From NCBI RefSeq assembly GCF_040403615.1, contig NZ_JBBAKG010000024.1, positions 1-64,000 of the forward strand: a stretch of 64,000 bases of DNA, in the 5' to 3' direction. The DNA comes from Haliscomenobacter sp040403615. Lineage in GTDB: Bacteria > Bacteroidota > Bacteroidia > Chitinophagales > Saprospiraceae. Position numbers and translations under genes: made by a program. Every line of letters starts with the position of its first letter. Within the stretch, counting starts at the first letter, position 1. Shown piece after piece: positions 48,593-57,372 of the stretch. The notes under the pieces are model-generated. The model was not told where the DNA came from. It saw only the letters and a list, made by a program, of their open reading frames with translations, and did not search any database.

Positions 48593-49993
48593 TTATTCAA
48601 TGCCAAACTTGTCGAGCAGAAACACCAATGCAGTCATGGCCGCTGTGCCCAGTTCAAGCTCCCGTTTGTTGACCGCATCAAACGTATCGATGGCGGTGTG
48701 GTGGTAATCAAAGTAGCGCTGTGAGTCGGGCTCAAAGCCAAACAAGAGTCCTTGTTGGGAACGCAATGGGCCAATGTCAGCGCCGGAGCCACCCCTCTTG
48801 AAGTTGAGGCCATAAGGCTCCAGCAGGCTAGACCATGCCATAACCTGCTTGTACTTTTTGTCAAAAGCTTTGCTCTCCGATTCACAAGTGAAGCCCCGTG
48901 GGGTAAACCCTCCCCGGTCGGATTCGATGGCCGCCAAGTGAAACTCTTTTTTGCGGTTGGAAATTTCGGCATAAGCCTGTCCGCCCTTGAGTCCGTTTTC
49001 TTCATTCATAAACAATACACAGCGGATGGTGCGTTTGGGGCGATAATTGAGCCGCTTCAGCAATTGCAACACATCCATAGCCTGTACACAGCCTGCGCCA
49101 TCATCATGTGCTCCCGTACCCACATCCCAGGAATCGAGGTGGCCTCCAATCAGGATGATTTCGTTGGGCTTTTCGCTGCCCCGGATTTCGCCAATTACGT
49201 TGTGCGATGGCTTCATGCCGATCATGTGACTGGTATTGCGGATAAACACCCGAACGGGTTCGTCTTTGAGCAAACGACTCAGCAACTCGGCGTCATTGGT
49301 ACTGATGCCCAAAGCGGGGATAGGCGTTACGCCAGGTTCGTATGAAGAACTGCCAGTATGCGGCACATCATCGAGCCGGGTGGTCATCGAACGCACCAAT
49401 ACGGCAAGTGCGCCATATTTGGAAGCCCGGGAAGCGCCTAAACCACGCTGATCTACCGCTCCGCCGTAAGCCGCAAACGTATTGAGTTGAGTTGGATCCA
49501 TGGCACGGTTGAAAAAGACAATTTTACCGGCCAATTTTTCCCGACCCAGGCTTTCCAGGTCATCCAGGCGTTTCACTTCAATGACCTCTGCAGCCATGCC
49601 ATTGGGCCCCGTACCTTCGGTATTGCCCAGGGAGAGGGCTTTGAGGTCGAAACTGCCCATTTTGGAATGCACAATTCGTACAACTTCTTTTTCGCCCCGC
49701 GACCAGTGCGGCACCATACATGGCTGCATCCATACAGAGTCCAGTCCCATCGTGTCCAGCATTTGACGGGTATATTCTACTGCGGCGGCGGCTTGAGGCG
49801 TGCCACTCAAGCGGGCACCAATGCGGTTGCAGAGGTATTCTAGCCAAGGATAAGATTTGCCTTTGGTCAGGGCTACATTGTAAATTTCACGGACAAAAAA
49901 GGCATCTGCATCCGTTTTGTTGGTTGATTGGGCGCTTAAATCATTCAATTGGTATCCAAAAACCAAAATTAAAGCAATCCATGTCAGCTTCAT
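48593..49993 (-). CDS. M28 metallopeptidase, carboxypeptidase Q-like
   Basis: 466 residues from the ATG at 49993; the frame runs 49 codons further but the signal peptide (MKLTWIALILVFGYQLNDL) starts here. A PA insert (AEVIEVKRLDDLESLGREKL) sits before the catalytic domain. The two-zinc site of M28 is complete: HLDSWDVGTGAHDDGAG (His about 285, bridging Asp about 297), FMNEENGLKGG (catalytic Glu and zinc Glu), ESDRGG and YHHTAIDT. The same pattern occurs in animal carboxypeptidase Q. It is an exported dipeptidase or aminopeptidase for nutrient peptides. Confidence 0.92.
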   Translation of the reverse strand: MKLTWIALILVFGYQLNDLSAQSTNKTDADAFFVREIYNVALTKGKSYPWLEYLCNRIGARLSGTPQAAAAVEYTRQMLDTMGLDSVWMQPCMVPHWSRGEKEVVRIVHSKMGSFDLKALSLGNTEGTGPNGMAAEVIEVKRLDDLESLGREKLAGKIVFFNRAMDPTQLNTFAAYGGAVDQRGLGASRASKYGALAVLVRSMTTRLDDVPHTGSSSYEPGVTPIPALGISTNDAELLSRLLKDEPVRVFIRNTSHMIGMKPSHNVIGEIRGSEKPNEIILIGGHLDSWDVGTGAHDDGAGCVQAMDVLQLLKRLNYRPKRTIRCVLFMNEENGLKGGQAYAEISNRKKEFHLAAIESDRGGFTPRGFTCESESKAFDKKYKQVMAWSSLLEPYGLNFKRGGSGADIGPLRSQQGLLFGFEPDSQRYFDYHHTAIDTFDAVNKRELELGTAAMTALVFLLDKFGIE

Positions 49994-50408
49994 AAGTGAA
50001 CGTATTAGCGGTATGTTACGTAAATTGAAAAAAAGTTCAAAATTGGCCAAAAAAAGTTGGTATCTCCATTTTGGAAATAAATTTTCTATTTCGGCGAAAA
50101 AGCAAATAATCATTGCCAAAAAGGGCTGCTTACTTAGCATAAAATTTATTTGCTCAAAAAGAACTTTGTTTGTAAATGAAACAAAGTGCCTTTTTTCTAA
50201 AAAGATTTGATTTTTTCAAAAAATGCGCATATTTTAGCGCTATCAATTAAAAAGAACAACAAGTTATTGAAAAATTTGTAATTGTACTTTTTACAATAAC
50301 TTCCTTTGTTTTTCACGATTTGAAGAAGTTTTCAAAGAATATAATTTGGTTTTATTTGGTTAGGGCTGAGGTAGTGCTGTGGTAGCGCTGCCTCCTTTTT
50401 TTTGCCCA
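49994..50408. other. AT-rich spacer upstream of the M28 gene
   Basis: 415 bp, strongly AT-rich. It must contain the promoter of the leftward M28 gene, but no full TAnnTTTG box is seen near it. On the plus strand, GAGGTAG/CTGCCTC (50368-50374 with 50388-50394) is followed by eight T residues. This is an intrinsic-terminator shape with no plus-strand gene in front of it, so a small RNA is possible. No protein gene is convincing. Confidence 0.5.
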
Positions 50409-52784
50409 TTAAGGTCTTACCTTTTTCTTCGACTTCTGCATTGGATTGAGCCCTACCTCCACCCTATTGGCTTTAAACACCTGAAAACGGGTGGGCACCT
50501 GTTTCACTGGCCAATTGTTGTTGCTTTCGTCGATGTCGGCGGTTTCGCGGTAAGGATCTAGGCGTACGGCTTTGACCATCTTGTCTTTCACAAATACCTT
50601 CTTGAACTGGTTTTCATTTTTGCGCCAAATTTCCGCAGGGATGCGGTCAACCTGGGTTGTGCCATCTGCAAAAGTCCATTCCAAGATAATGGGCATCACC
50701 AGTCCTCCTTTGTTGCTAAACTGGAGCTCATAGTAATGTTTGTTGCCAAAACGATTGGCCTTTTCTTCTTTGCTGTAGGTTTGATCATACAGGTAAGTTT
50801 TGATTTCCTGTACCGAGTCTGCGGTTTCCCAGGGGCGATAAGTGGTATAGAAATCCTTCAGGGTGGTATCGCGTTCGATCAAAGGCACTTTGCCGGCCTG
50901 TTTGTTGTGTATTTTGTTGATGTCGATAAAAGGTTTTTCTGCTTTGATGGATTCCGAAATCTCCTGTCGTTGGGGGTTGTTGTCCAAATCCACTCGGTAA
51001 TAGTTGATGCTGTCCAGCGAAATGTCTACAGCATCGGTGGTGTAAAACCAGCCCCGCCAAAACCAATCCAGGTCTACGCCGCTGGCATCTTCCATGGTGC
51101 GGAAAAAATCGCCGGGGGTAGGGTGCTTGAATGCCCAGCGGCGGCAATACTCCTTAAACGCGTAATCGAACAGCTCGCGGCCCATCACCGTTTCTCGCAA
51201 GATATTGAGTGCGGTAGCGGGTTTGCGGTAAGCATTGGCAAAAAAATCGACGATGTTGTCGCTGTTGGTCATGATGGGCTCCAACTGATCCTTGGGCAAC
51301 TTCATGTAGTCCACGATCTGATGGGCAGGCCCAAACCAGGGCTGATAGTTGTTGTCCATTTCCCTTTCGGCCACAAACTGCACAAAGCTGTTGAAACCCT
51401 CATCAAACCAGCTCCACTGCCGCTCATCGCTGTTGATGATCATTGGGAAATAATTGTGTCCTACTTCGTGGATGATGGTGGAAACAGCGTCGATTTTGGT
51501 CTCTTCATCATAGGTACCATCTGCTTCGGCACGTCCGGGATTAAAGCAAATCATGGGGTATTCCATGCCATTGGCCGCTTCTACCGAAATGGCGGTCGGA
51601 TACGGAAATGGGATGGTGTATTTGGAGTAGGTATTGATGGTGTGTTGAATGGCTTTGGTGGAAAACCGCCGATAAATGGGGTAAGCCTCCTTGCCATAAT
51701 AACTCATGCACATTACTTTTTTGCCTTCTTCGGTTGTATTGGCCAGGGCATCCCAAACAAATTTACGGCTGGCGCCCCACGCGAAATCGCGTACGTTTTC
51801 GGCTTTGTAAATCCAGGTCTTGAGATCGGTAGCTCGTTTTGCTTTTTCATTCTTCCTGGCCTCTTCCAGGGTCACGATTTCGATGGGTTCTTTGGATTGC
51901 TGGGCTTGTTGCCAGCGGGCATACTGGGCAGGAGTGAGCAAAGTGGCGTAATTGAGGCATTGGCCGGTAGACGCTACCACATAATCAGTAGGAAGATTCA
52001 TTTTGACCAGGAAATTGCCAAAAGTGAGTGCAAATTCGGCACGACCGGTGAATTGCTTGTTTTGCCAACCCGCAAAATCGCTGTACGCACACAGGCGAGG
52101 ATACCATTGGGTGATGGTAAACAGGTAATTGTCGTCTTCAGGGAAGTATTCGTAGCCGCCACGGGCCAGGTTGGTAGCGCTGTTGCTGGCAATATCGGAT
52201 ATTTTAATCCGGTCAACAAGGAAATAGCTCCACTTGATGCGAAAAGAAAAGGAGCTGCCTGGCTTGAGGGGCTCGGGCAATTCGATGCGCATCATGGTTT
52301 GGTTGATGGTGTATTGGAGGGTTTTGCCATTGGCGTCGGCCACTTCCTGGATTTTGCAACCAAATTTGTCTTTGCCATTGGCCGGATCCAGTCCTTGCAT
52401 CTGGGATTCGCTCATGTTGGCCCGGATTTTGGTGGGGTCAAAAACCTGATTGGGATTGTTGGCGGCGTGCTGGTTTTCATCGAGCTGCAACCAAAGGTAG
52501 CGCAGCGTTTGAGGAGACTGGTTGTAGTAAGTGACCAATTCGCTGCCGCTCAATTGCTGGTTGTTTACATCCAGGGTGCAATCGATGTCATAATCGCAGC
52601 GCTGCTGCCAATATTGAGGCCCCGGAGCACCATCTATATTGCGGTAATTGTTGGGATCGGGTAAGAGATCGGTAATTTGCTCAAACTTATTGCCGTGGTT
52701 CGAAACGGGTTGAGCAAACAGTTGGCTACTCAACAACATACTCAGGCTAATCCAGAGGTACTGGAAGGAGGGCATTTTGGGCAT
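50409..52784 (-). CDS. M1 family metallopeptidase (aminopeptidase)
   Basis: 791 residues with signal peptide (YLWISLSMLLSSQLFAQ). The N-terminal beta-sandwich (CDYDIDCTLDVNNQQLSGSE) precedes the gluzincin domain. The exopeptidase motif appears as AANGMEYPM (GxMEN-like). The zinc site is HEVGHN with His439, Glu440, His443 and third ligand Glu462 in WFDEGFNSF, the standard 18-residue spacing. YRKPATALNIL and FKEYCRRWAFKHPTPGDFF belong to the helical C-terminal part. It is an exported zinc aminopeptidase that trims peptides outside the cytoplasm. No T9SS tail is seen. It may work alongside the M28 enzyme. Confidence 0.93.
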   Translation of the reverse strand: MPKMPSFQYLWISLSMLLSSQLFAQPVSNHGNKFEQITDLLPDPNNYRNIDGAPGPQYWQQRCDYDIDCTLDVNNQQLSGSELVTYYNQSPQTLRYLWLQLDENQHAANNPNQVFDPTKIRANMSESQMQGLDPANGKDKFGCKIQEVADANGKTLQYTINQTMMRIELPEPLKPGSSFSFRIKWSYFLVDRIKISDIASNSATNLARGGYEYFPEDDNYLFTITQWYPRLCAYSDFAGWQNKQFTGRAEFALTFGNFLVKMNLPTDYVVASTGQCLNYATLLTPAQYARWQQAQQSKEPIEIVTLEEARKNEKAKRATDLKTWIYKAENVRDFAWGASRKFVWDALANTTEEGKKVMCMSYYGKEAYPIYRRFSTKAIQHTINTYSKYTIPFPYPTAISVEAANGMEYPMICFNPGRAEADGTYDEETKIDAVSTIIHEVGHNYFPMIINSDERQWSWFDEGFNSFVQFVAEREMDNNYQPWFGPAHQIVDYMKLPKDQLEPIMTNSDNIVDFFANAYRKPATALNILRETVMGRELFDYAFKEYCRRWAFKHPTPGDFFRTMEDASGVDLDWFWRGWFYTTDAVDISLDSINYYRVDLDNNPQRQEISESIKAEKPFIDINKIHNKQAGKVPLIERDTTLKDFYTTYRPWETADSVQEIKTYLYDQTYSKEEKANRFGNKHYYELQFSNKGGLVMPIILEWTFADGTTQVDRIPAEIWRKNENQFKKVFVKDKMVKAVRLDPYRETADIDESNNNWPVKQVPTRFQVFKANRVEVGLNPMQKSKKKVRP

Positions 52785-52868
52785 AATACTTGGCTTTTGA
52801 AAATGGAAAACAGATTTCTGTACTTAATGTAAAGTTCAATAATTTCTTGAAAGGAAGGTAGGGATTGC

Positions 52869-52906
52869 AAAAAAAAAGGCCCGCCAGAACAATTCTTCTG
52901 GCGGGC
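52869..52906 (-). terminator. Rho-independent terminator of the 53028-54518 gene
   Basis: Perfect 11-bp stem GCCCGCCAGAA/TTCTGGCGGGC (52879-52889 with 52896-52906), 6-nt loop. On the minus strand it is followed by about nine T residues. Confidence 0.92.
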
Positions 52907-53027
52907 TACTAAGCCGTTTTACCTCATCTTACTTCATCCAATAGTGAACCAAGAATACCTGGTTGCAAAAGGAGGTGTCTTGGATGGAAGGTAATGTTCC
53001 TTGTTTGGGGAAGTTTTTTTCAAATTC

Positions 53028-54518
53028 TTATTTTACTACTTCCGCAATCTGCTCGATGACGTACACCAACGACAAATCGCCATTCTTCCCTTGTTCTGTA
53101 CCCATCAAAAAAACGTATTCATCGTTGATTTGACGGCAGTGTTGGGGTGCAAGAACGGCATTGGGGCGTAGTGCAAACTTAGATTGAAAAGGGCGCGTTT
53201 CCAGACGGCCAATTTCTTTCATCTCCACCAAAAAAGCGCGGGCCGGAGTGTCGGTGCGCAATTTTTTTCCACGGTCGTCGGTCGCTCCATTATTGGGATC
53301 CACGAAAATGAAGTAATACTTGTCGACCTGCCGAAAGTAAAACCCAGACAAGTAACCCTGCGCAAAATCACCAGGACGGGGCGTTGCAAAAGAAAAAGGT
53401 GTGGGCACTACCCGGATGCGTTGCAATACCATATCGGGTCGGATGTCAACCACCAGGGTATTGTCGCGGCGGGAGGCCACTAGGGCATAGCTGCCATCCT
53501 CGTCAGCGTGGAGCTTGCCCAGGTCATATCCAAATAAGGTGCGGTCCATTTGCCCCCGACTCAAAAATCGGTCTTCGGCAGCAATGTTCAACGCTGAAGC
53601 AAATAGTTTCTTGTCGATGATGTTCAAGCGCTGAATGGTTTGGTTGGCGGCAGCAGTAATCTTGATGGTGAAAAGTCCCTTGTATTCCGAAGTTTCCGAC
53701 TTACGGAAAAAACCACTGGCTACCATATCACCAGCACGGTTCATGGAATAAGTCAAATTGGCCAGGCTGTAATCGCCCAATTCCAGTCGAATCAGGTCAA
53801 CTTTGGCGGTTTTTCCAGACATGAGCAAAATGATGCGCTCGATGTTTTTTTCTTGTACCAGGGTACTTGCAGTAAATTTTGCAGAATAATTTTCTCCAAA
53901 AATGAAAGCGCTGCCATCGTTGCGCATCAAACAACCATTGACCAAGAAATTGCTATTGGTGTAGCCTATAACGTATTTTCTGTTCCACAGAGATTCCATT
54001 TTTTGGTCAAAAACCTGTACCAATAAGTTTACAGAATCCTGCGGCGGGCCAATGGGCCAGCTGTAAAACATCATTTTGGTGCTGTCGGGAGAAATGCTAA
54101 AACCACAAAAAGCATAAACAGTAATCGGAGGGGTACGCACTTTACCAAAAGACTTGGTCAGCACTTTTTTGAGGCTGTCACAGGTCAATTGTACCAATTC
54201 ATAAGCGGTACTGCGCTGGGTGGGGTAGTAATGGGCCAGCAACAGATTGATGCGATTGCCCCATTTAAACACGGATTCAACTTTAGTTCGGGCACCTTCA
54301 ATTTGAAGGTTCAGATCTGCGTGAGCCAGTTCTTTTCCGCCTTTGCCCAAAACTTGCAGGTCGATGATCCCTGGAAATTTCAGGTCGTTCTGGCGAATCA
54401 ACACCACTTTACTGCCTCCAATTGGTAAGGCTTCTCGAAATTGAAGTTCTACGACTTGGGGAAGGGCCAGGGTTGCAATAAAACAGGACAGAGTCAGGAG
54501 AAGGTAAAACTTTTTCAT
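53028..54518 (-). CDS. Exported protein of unknown function, beta-propeller-like
   Basis: 496 residues. A signal peptide (MKKFYLLLTLSCFIATLAL) precedes a mature part made of repeated beta-rich segments: VESVFKWGNRINLLLAHYYP, CGFSISPDSTKMMFYSW, GCLMRNDGSAFIFGENYSA, DGSYALVASRRDNTLVVDIR, VDKYYFIFVDPNNGATDD and QINDEYVFLMGTEQGKNG. The spacing of about 60 residues suggests six or seven propeller blades. No catalytic motif, lipobox or T9SS domain is visible, so it is probably periplasmic or outer-membrane associated. It has its own strong terminator. I do not recognise the family. Confidence 0.7.
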   Translation of the reverse strand: MKKFYLLLTLSCFIATLALPQVVELQFREALPIGGSKVVLIRQNDLKFPGIIDLQVLGKGGKELAHADLNLQIEGARTKVESVFKWGNRINLLLAHYYPTQRSTAYELVQLTCDSLKKVLTKSFGKVRTPPITVYAFCGFSISPDSTKMMFYSWPIGPPQDSVNLLVQVFDQKMESLWNRKYVIGYTNSNFLVNGCLMRNDGSAFIFGENYSAKFTASTLVQEKNIERIILLMSGKTAKVDLIRLELGDYSLANLTYSMNRAGDMVASGFFRKSETSEYKGLFTIKITAAANQTIQRLNIIDKKLFASALNIAAEDRFLSRGQMDRTLFGYDLGKLHADEDGSYALVASRRDNTLVVDIRPDMVLQRIRVVPTPFSFATPRPGDFAQGYLSGFYFRQVDKYYFIFVDPNNGATDDRGKKLRTDTPARAFLVEMKEIGRLETRPFQSKFALRPNAVLAPQHCRQINDEYVFLMGTEQGKNGDLSLVYVIEQIAEVVK

Positions 54519-54576
54519 GCTGGGCTAATCATTTCGGGAAGTTAATTTTTCTGCGTTACTAAGGGTCTGTTAAATT

Positions 54577-56325
54577 TTAATCCCCATCGAAACGCAGGCC
54601 AAGTTTTTCTGCCAATTCTTTCACCTGGGGATTTTTTTCATACATGGCCAATAGTCTTTCTTTGTTGTTGAGTGGTCGGATGGGTTTGGGTTTATCGGAA
54701 GAAGGGGTTTTTTCCAGATCAATTTGTAAGATCAAATCAGTTCGACCAAATACTTGCCGAAGGTGCTCCATCAAGTTGCGTTCCTGACGCAAGGTACTCT
54801 CTACCAGATTGGAAGTTACCTTAGCGGTCAGTACAGGGTCTTTCCAGATAAGCGGAATATCGCGTAAAATATTGCGGGTAGTTTCCTGCTCAACGCTGGA
54901 TATGTATTCAATCCAGGCTTGTTGTACGTTTTCCTGATCGATGTTGCGTACTGGCTTGGATGCGGATTGTGCCGACTCTGCGTGTACTTCGGCCATCAAG
55001 TCGTCCAGTCTTCCAATACGTGGGGTGGAAACCAAGTGAGCAGGAGCATTATTTCCGATAGATTTGGTTGGTACCGCACCAGCACCTTGCTCTGGCTGTA
55101 TTCCATTGCTTTCAGAAGGTGCACTGCTCCCATTGTTTTTTTCACTGGAAACCGGAATGTTGACCGACTGAGCAATTTTTACGTCAGGTTCAGGATTTTT
55201 TTTTTCAGCCGCATGTGCAGCAATCTCAACCGCCCGGTTGATGTAGGTCATTTTGATGAGTGCCATTTCTACATGCAAGCGCTTGTTGCGGGCCATCCGA
55301 AAATTGATGTCGCAATCGTTGCACAGGTTCATGGCCGTGAGCAAAAATGAACTGGGGGAAATGTGTGCCTGGGTGCGGTAGCGCTCTTTGAGGCTATCCG
55401 TGAGCTCCAGTAAGTTGATGGTTTGGGCGTCTTTGCACATCAGCAAATTGCGCAGGTGCTCGGCCAGACCATTGATGAAAATATCCGATTCAAAACCCTT
55501 GTTGAGGATTTCATCAAAAATCAGCATCACTTGCGACATGTCTTCCACTAGCAACGCGTCAACAATTTTGAAGTAAAAATCGTAATCCAAGACATTGAGG
55601 TTGAGGATTACATCTTCATATTTGACATGCTGACCGGAATACGCTACGATCCGGTCAAAAATTGACAAGGCATCCCGAAGGGCTCCATCGGCCTTCTGCG
55701 CAATGACGTGCAATGCCTCTTCATCCGCTACAATGTTTTCTTTTGCACTGATGCCCTGCAAATGCCGCACCATCGATGGCGCCTGAATGCGTTTGAAATC
55801 AAAAATCTGACACCGCGACAGAATAGTGGGAATGATCTTGTGCTTTTCGGTAGTGGCCAAGATAAATATGGCGTAGCTGGGCGGTTCTTCCAGGGTTTTC
55901 AAAAAAGCATTAAATGCCTGTTGAGAAAGCATGTGTACCTCATCAATGATAAACACCTTATATTTACCTTGCTGGGGTTGAAAGCGTACTTGTTCGATCA
56001 GGGCGCGGATGTGTTCTACACTGTTGTTGGAAGCCGCATCCAGCTCGGTAATGTTGAAAGAAGCATTGTCGTTGAAGGAAGTACAAGACGAGCAGGTATT
56101 GCAAGGCTCCAGGTCAGTGCCAGGATTTTGACAGTTGATTACCTTGGCCAAGATACGGGCACAGGTCGTTTTGCCAACACCACGTGGTCCGCAAAACAAA
56201 AAAGCATGCGCCAAATGATCGCTGCGCAACGCATTTTTGAGGGTGTTGGTCACGTGTTCTTGACCAACCACATCTTCGAAAGTGATTGGGCGGTATTTGC
56301 GAGCCGAAACGACAAAATTACTCAT
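54577..56325 (-). CDS. dnaX: DNA polymerase III subunit gamma/tau
   Basis: 582 residues from the ATG at 56325, which gives the canonical start SNFVVSARKYRPITFEDVVG; nine upstream codons are dropped. It is the clamp-loader ATPase. Walker A is CGPRGVGKTTCARILAKV. The zinc module C-x9-C-x2-C-x2-C is CQNPGTDLEPCNTCSSC. Walker B/DEAH-like is VFIIDEVHMLS, and sensor 1 is FILATTEKHKIIPTILSRCQ. The C-terminal tau-like part (about 380-582) is polar and ends in a small domain with NKERLLAMYEKNPQVKELAE. A TAAATTTG box (56373-56380, minus) is 48 bp upstream. Confidence 0.96.
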   Translation of the reverse strand: MSNFVVSARKYRPITFEDVVGQEHVTNTLKNALRSDHLAHAFLFCGPRGVGKTTCARILAKVINCQNPGTDLEPCNTCSSCTSFNDNASFNITELDAASNNSVEHIRALIEQVRFQPQQGKYKVFIIDEVHMLSQQAFNAFLKTLEEPPSYAIFILATTEKHKIIPTILSRCQIFDFKRIQAPSMVRHLQGISAKENIVADEEALHVIAQKADGALRDALSIFDRIVAYSGQHVKYEDVILNLNVLDYDFYFKIVDALLVEDMSQVMLIFDEILNKGFESDIFINGLAEHLRNLLMCKDAQTINLLELTDSLKERYRTQAHISPSSFLLTAMNLCNDCDINFRMARNKRLHVEMALIKMTYINRAVEIAAHAAEKKNPEPDVKIAQSVNIPVSSEKNNGSSAPSESNGIQPEQGAGAVPTKSIGNNAPAHLVSTPRIGRLDDLMAEVHAESAQSASKPVRNIDQENVQQAWIEYISSVEQETTRNILRDIPLIWKDPVLTAKVTSNLVESTLRQERNLMEHLRQVFGRTDLILQIDLEKTPSSDKPKPIRPLNNKERLLAMYEKNPQVKELAEKLGLRFDGD

Positions 56326-56372
56326 TGAACCGATTTTGAGGTGCTGAAACATTGGTAAGCCAGCACAGTTTG

Positions 56373-56380
56373 CAAATTTA
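56373..56380 (-). promoter_or_regulatory. -7 box of the dnaX promoter
   Basis: TAAATTTG on the minus strand, 48 bp before the dnaX ATG. No TTTG is found at the proper -33 distance. Confidence 0.45.
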
Positions 56381-56433
56381 CAAAATTAGAACTGTTAAAG
56401 GGAGGAGGGACAAAAAAATTCTTCGCCACTTAG

Positions 56434-56465
56434 TTTGACTTTTAAACTAAGTTATCGTATTTTTG
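56434..56465 (+). promoter_or_regulatory. Promoter of the ADP-ribosylglycohydrolase gene
   Basis: TTTG (56434-56437), 20-bp spacer, TATTTTTG (56458-56465): both elements match. Transcription should start near 56472, which excludes the TTG at 56463 as a start codon and supports the ATG at 56484. Confidence 0.8.
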
Positions 56466-56483
56466 AACCATAAAACCAGGCTT

Positions 56484-57338
56484 ATGCTATTGGAGGGTGC
56501 TATCGGAGACGCATATGGAGCAGGTTTTGAGTTTGTATACCGCCTGATTATTCGGCGGCGCAACAAATTGAAAAGATACAAACGCCATCCATTTTATCGA
56601 ACCATCTGTGGTCATTACACGGATGACACCCAAATGGCCTTGGCATTGGCTGAGCTGATTGTGGAAGGCTTGGAATTGACCCGCCTCAACATAGCCAATA
56701 AATTTGTAGAAGTGTTTAAACGCGATGTACGCCAAGGATATGCCTTCCGTTTTTTTGGATTGCTCAAAGAAGTAAACTCTGGACAAGAGCTATTGGACAA
56801 AATTAAATCCAAAAGCGAGCACAATGGTTCGGCCATGCGCGCTTACCCCATCGGGGTGTTGAGTACAGAAAAGGCTGTACTCGAAAAAGCGACCATGCAG
56901 GCAGCCATCACCCATGATACGGATTGGGGGATTCGTTCCGCCCAAGCAGTTGCCTTGATTGCCCATTTTTTTATGTACGAAAAAGGCCGCAAGGCGCAAC
57001 TGATTCAGTACTTGGCCGATTGGCAGCACCTGCAATGGGCAAGCAATTGGCAAGGTGAAGTACCCATGAAGGGCAAAGAAACAGTAGAAGCGGTGTTGAG
57101 TCTGGTGACCCAAGGAGAAAGCATGAGCAAGATGCTGATCGACGCGGTAAATTTAGGGGGAGATACCGATACGGTCGCTTCATTGGTCATGGCTTTGGGA
57201 AGCGTGTGTTCCGAAATTGAACAGGATCTGCCGAAATGGATGTTTGTACAATTGGAAAATGGCCCTTTTGGATACAGTTATATCGAACAACTCGATCAAA
57301 AGCTCCTCGCGCAATTGCCAAGAGCGACCAGAGGTTGA
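56484..57338 (+). CDS. ADP-ribosylglycohydrolase family protein
   Basis: 284 residues. The start at 56484 opens directly with the family motif MLLEGAIGDAYGAGFEF. Metal-binding acidic residues are visible in GHYTDDTQMALALAELI and NLGGDTDTVASLVMALGSV. EHNGSAMRAYPIGVL and THDTDWGIRSAQAVALIAHF complete the fold. ARH-type enzymes remove ADP-ribose from proteins or hydrolyse O-acetyl-ADP-ribose using Mg2+; the substrate here is unknown. The gene has its own promoter and is followed 34 bp later by nadE, so a shared transcript that links ADP-ribose turnover with NAD supply is plausible. Confidence 0.9.
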   Translation: MLLEGAIGDAYGAGFEFVYRLIIRRRNKLKRYKRHPFYRTICGHYTDDTQMALALAELIVEGLELTRLNIANKFVEVFKRDVRQGYAFRFFGLLKEVNSGQELLDKIKSKSEHNGSAMRAYPIGVLSTEKAVLEKATMQAAITHDTDWGIRSAQAVALIAHFFMYEKGRKAQLIQYLADWQHLQWASNWQGEVPMKGKETVEAVLSLVTQGESMSKMLIDAVNLGGDTDTVASLVMALGSVCSEIEQDLPKWMFVQLENGPFGYSYIEQLDQKLLAQLPRATRG

Positions 57339-57372
57339 TCTTCAAATGTAAAAACGAAATCAATAGATAACC

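Noticed and set aside
49917..50210. 97-codon plus-strand frame
   Set aside because: Lys/Ser-rich translation of AT-rich spacer, overlapping the M28 signal peptide; not coding in appearance.
50736..52664. 642-codon open frame on the plus strand
   Set aside because: It is exactly antisense to the M1 peptidase, which has a complete zinc site and signal peptide; the antisense product has no domain.
56463..56483. TTG start seven codons before the ADP-ribosylglycohydrolase ATG
   Set aside because: It lies within or directly at the -7 box (56458-56465), upstream of the expected transcript start.
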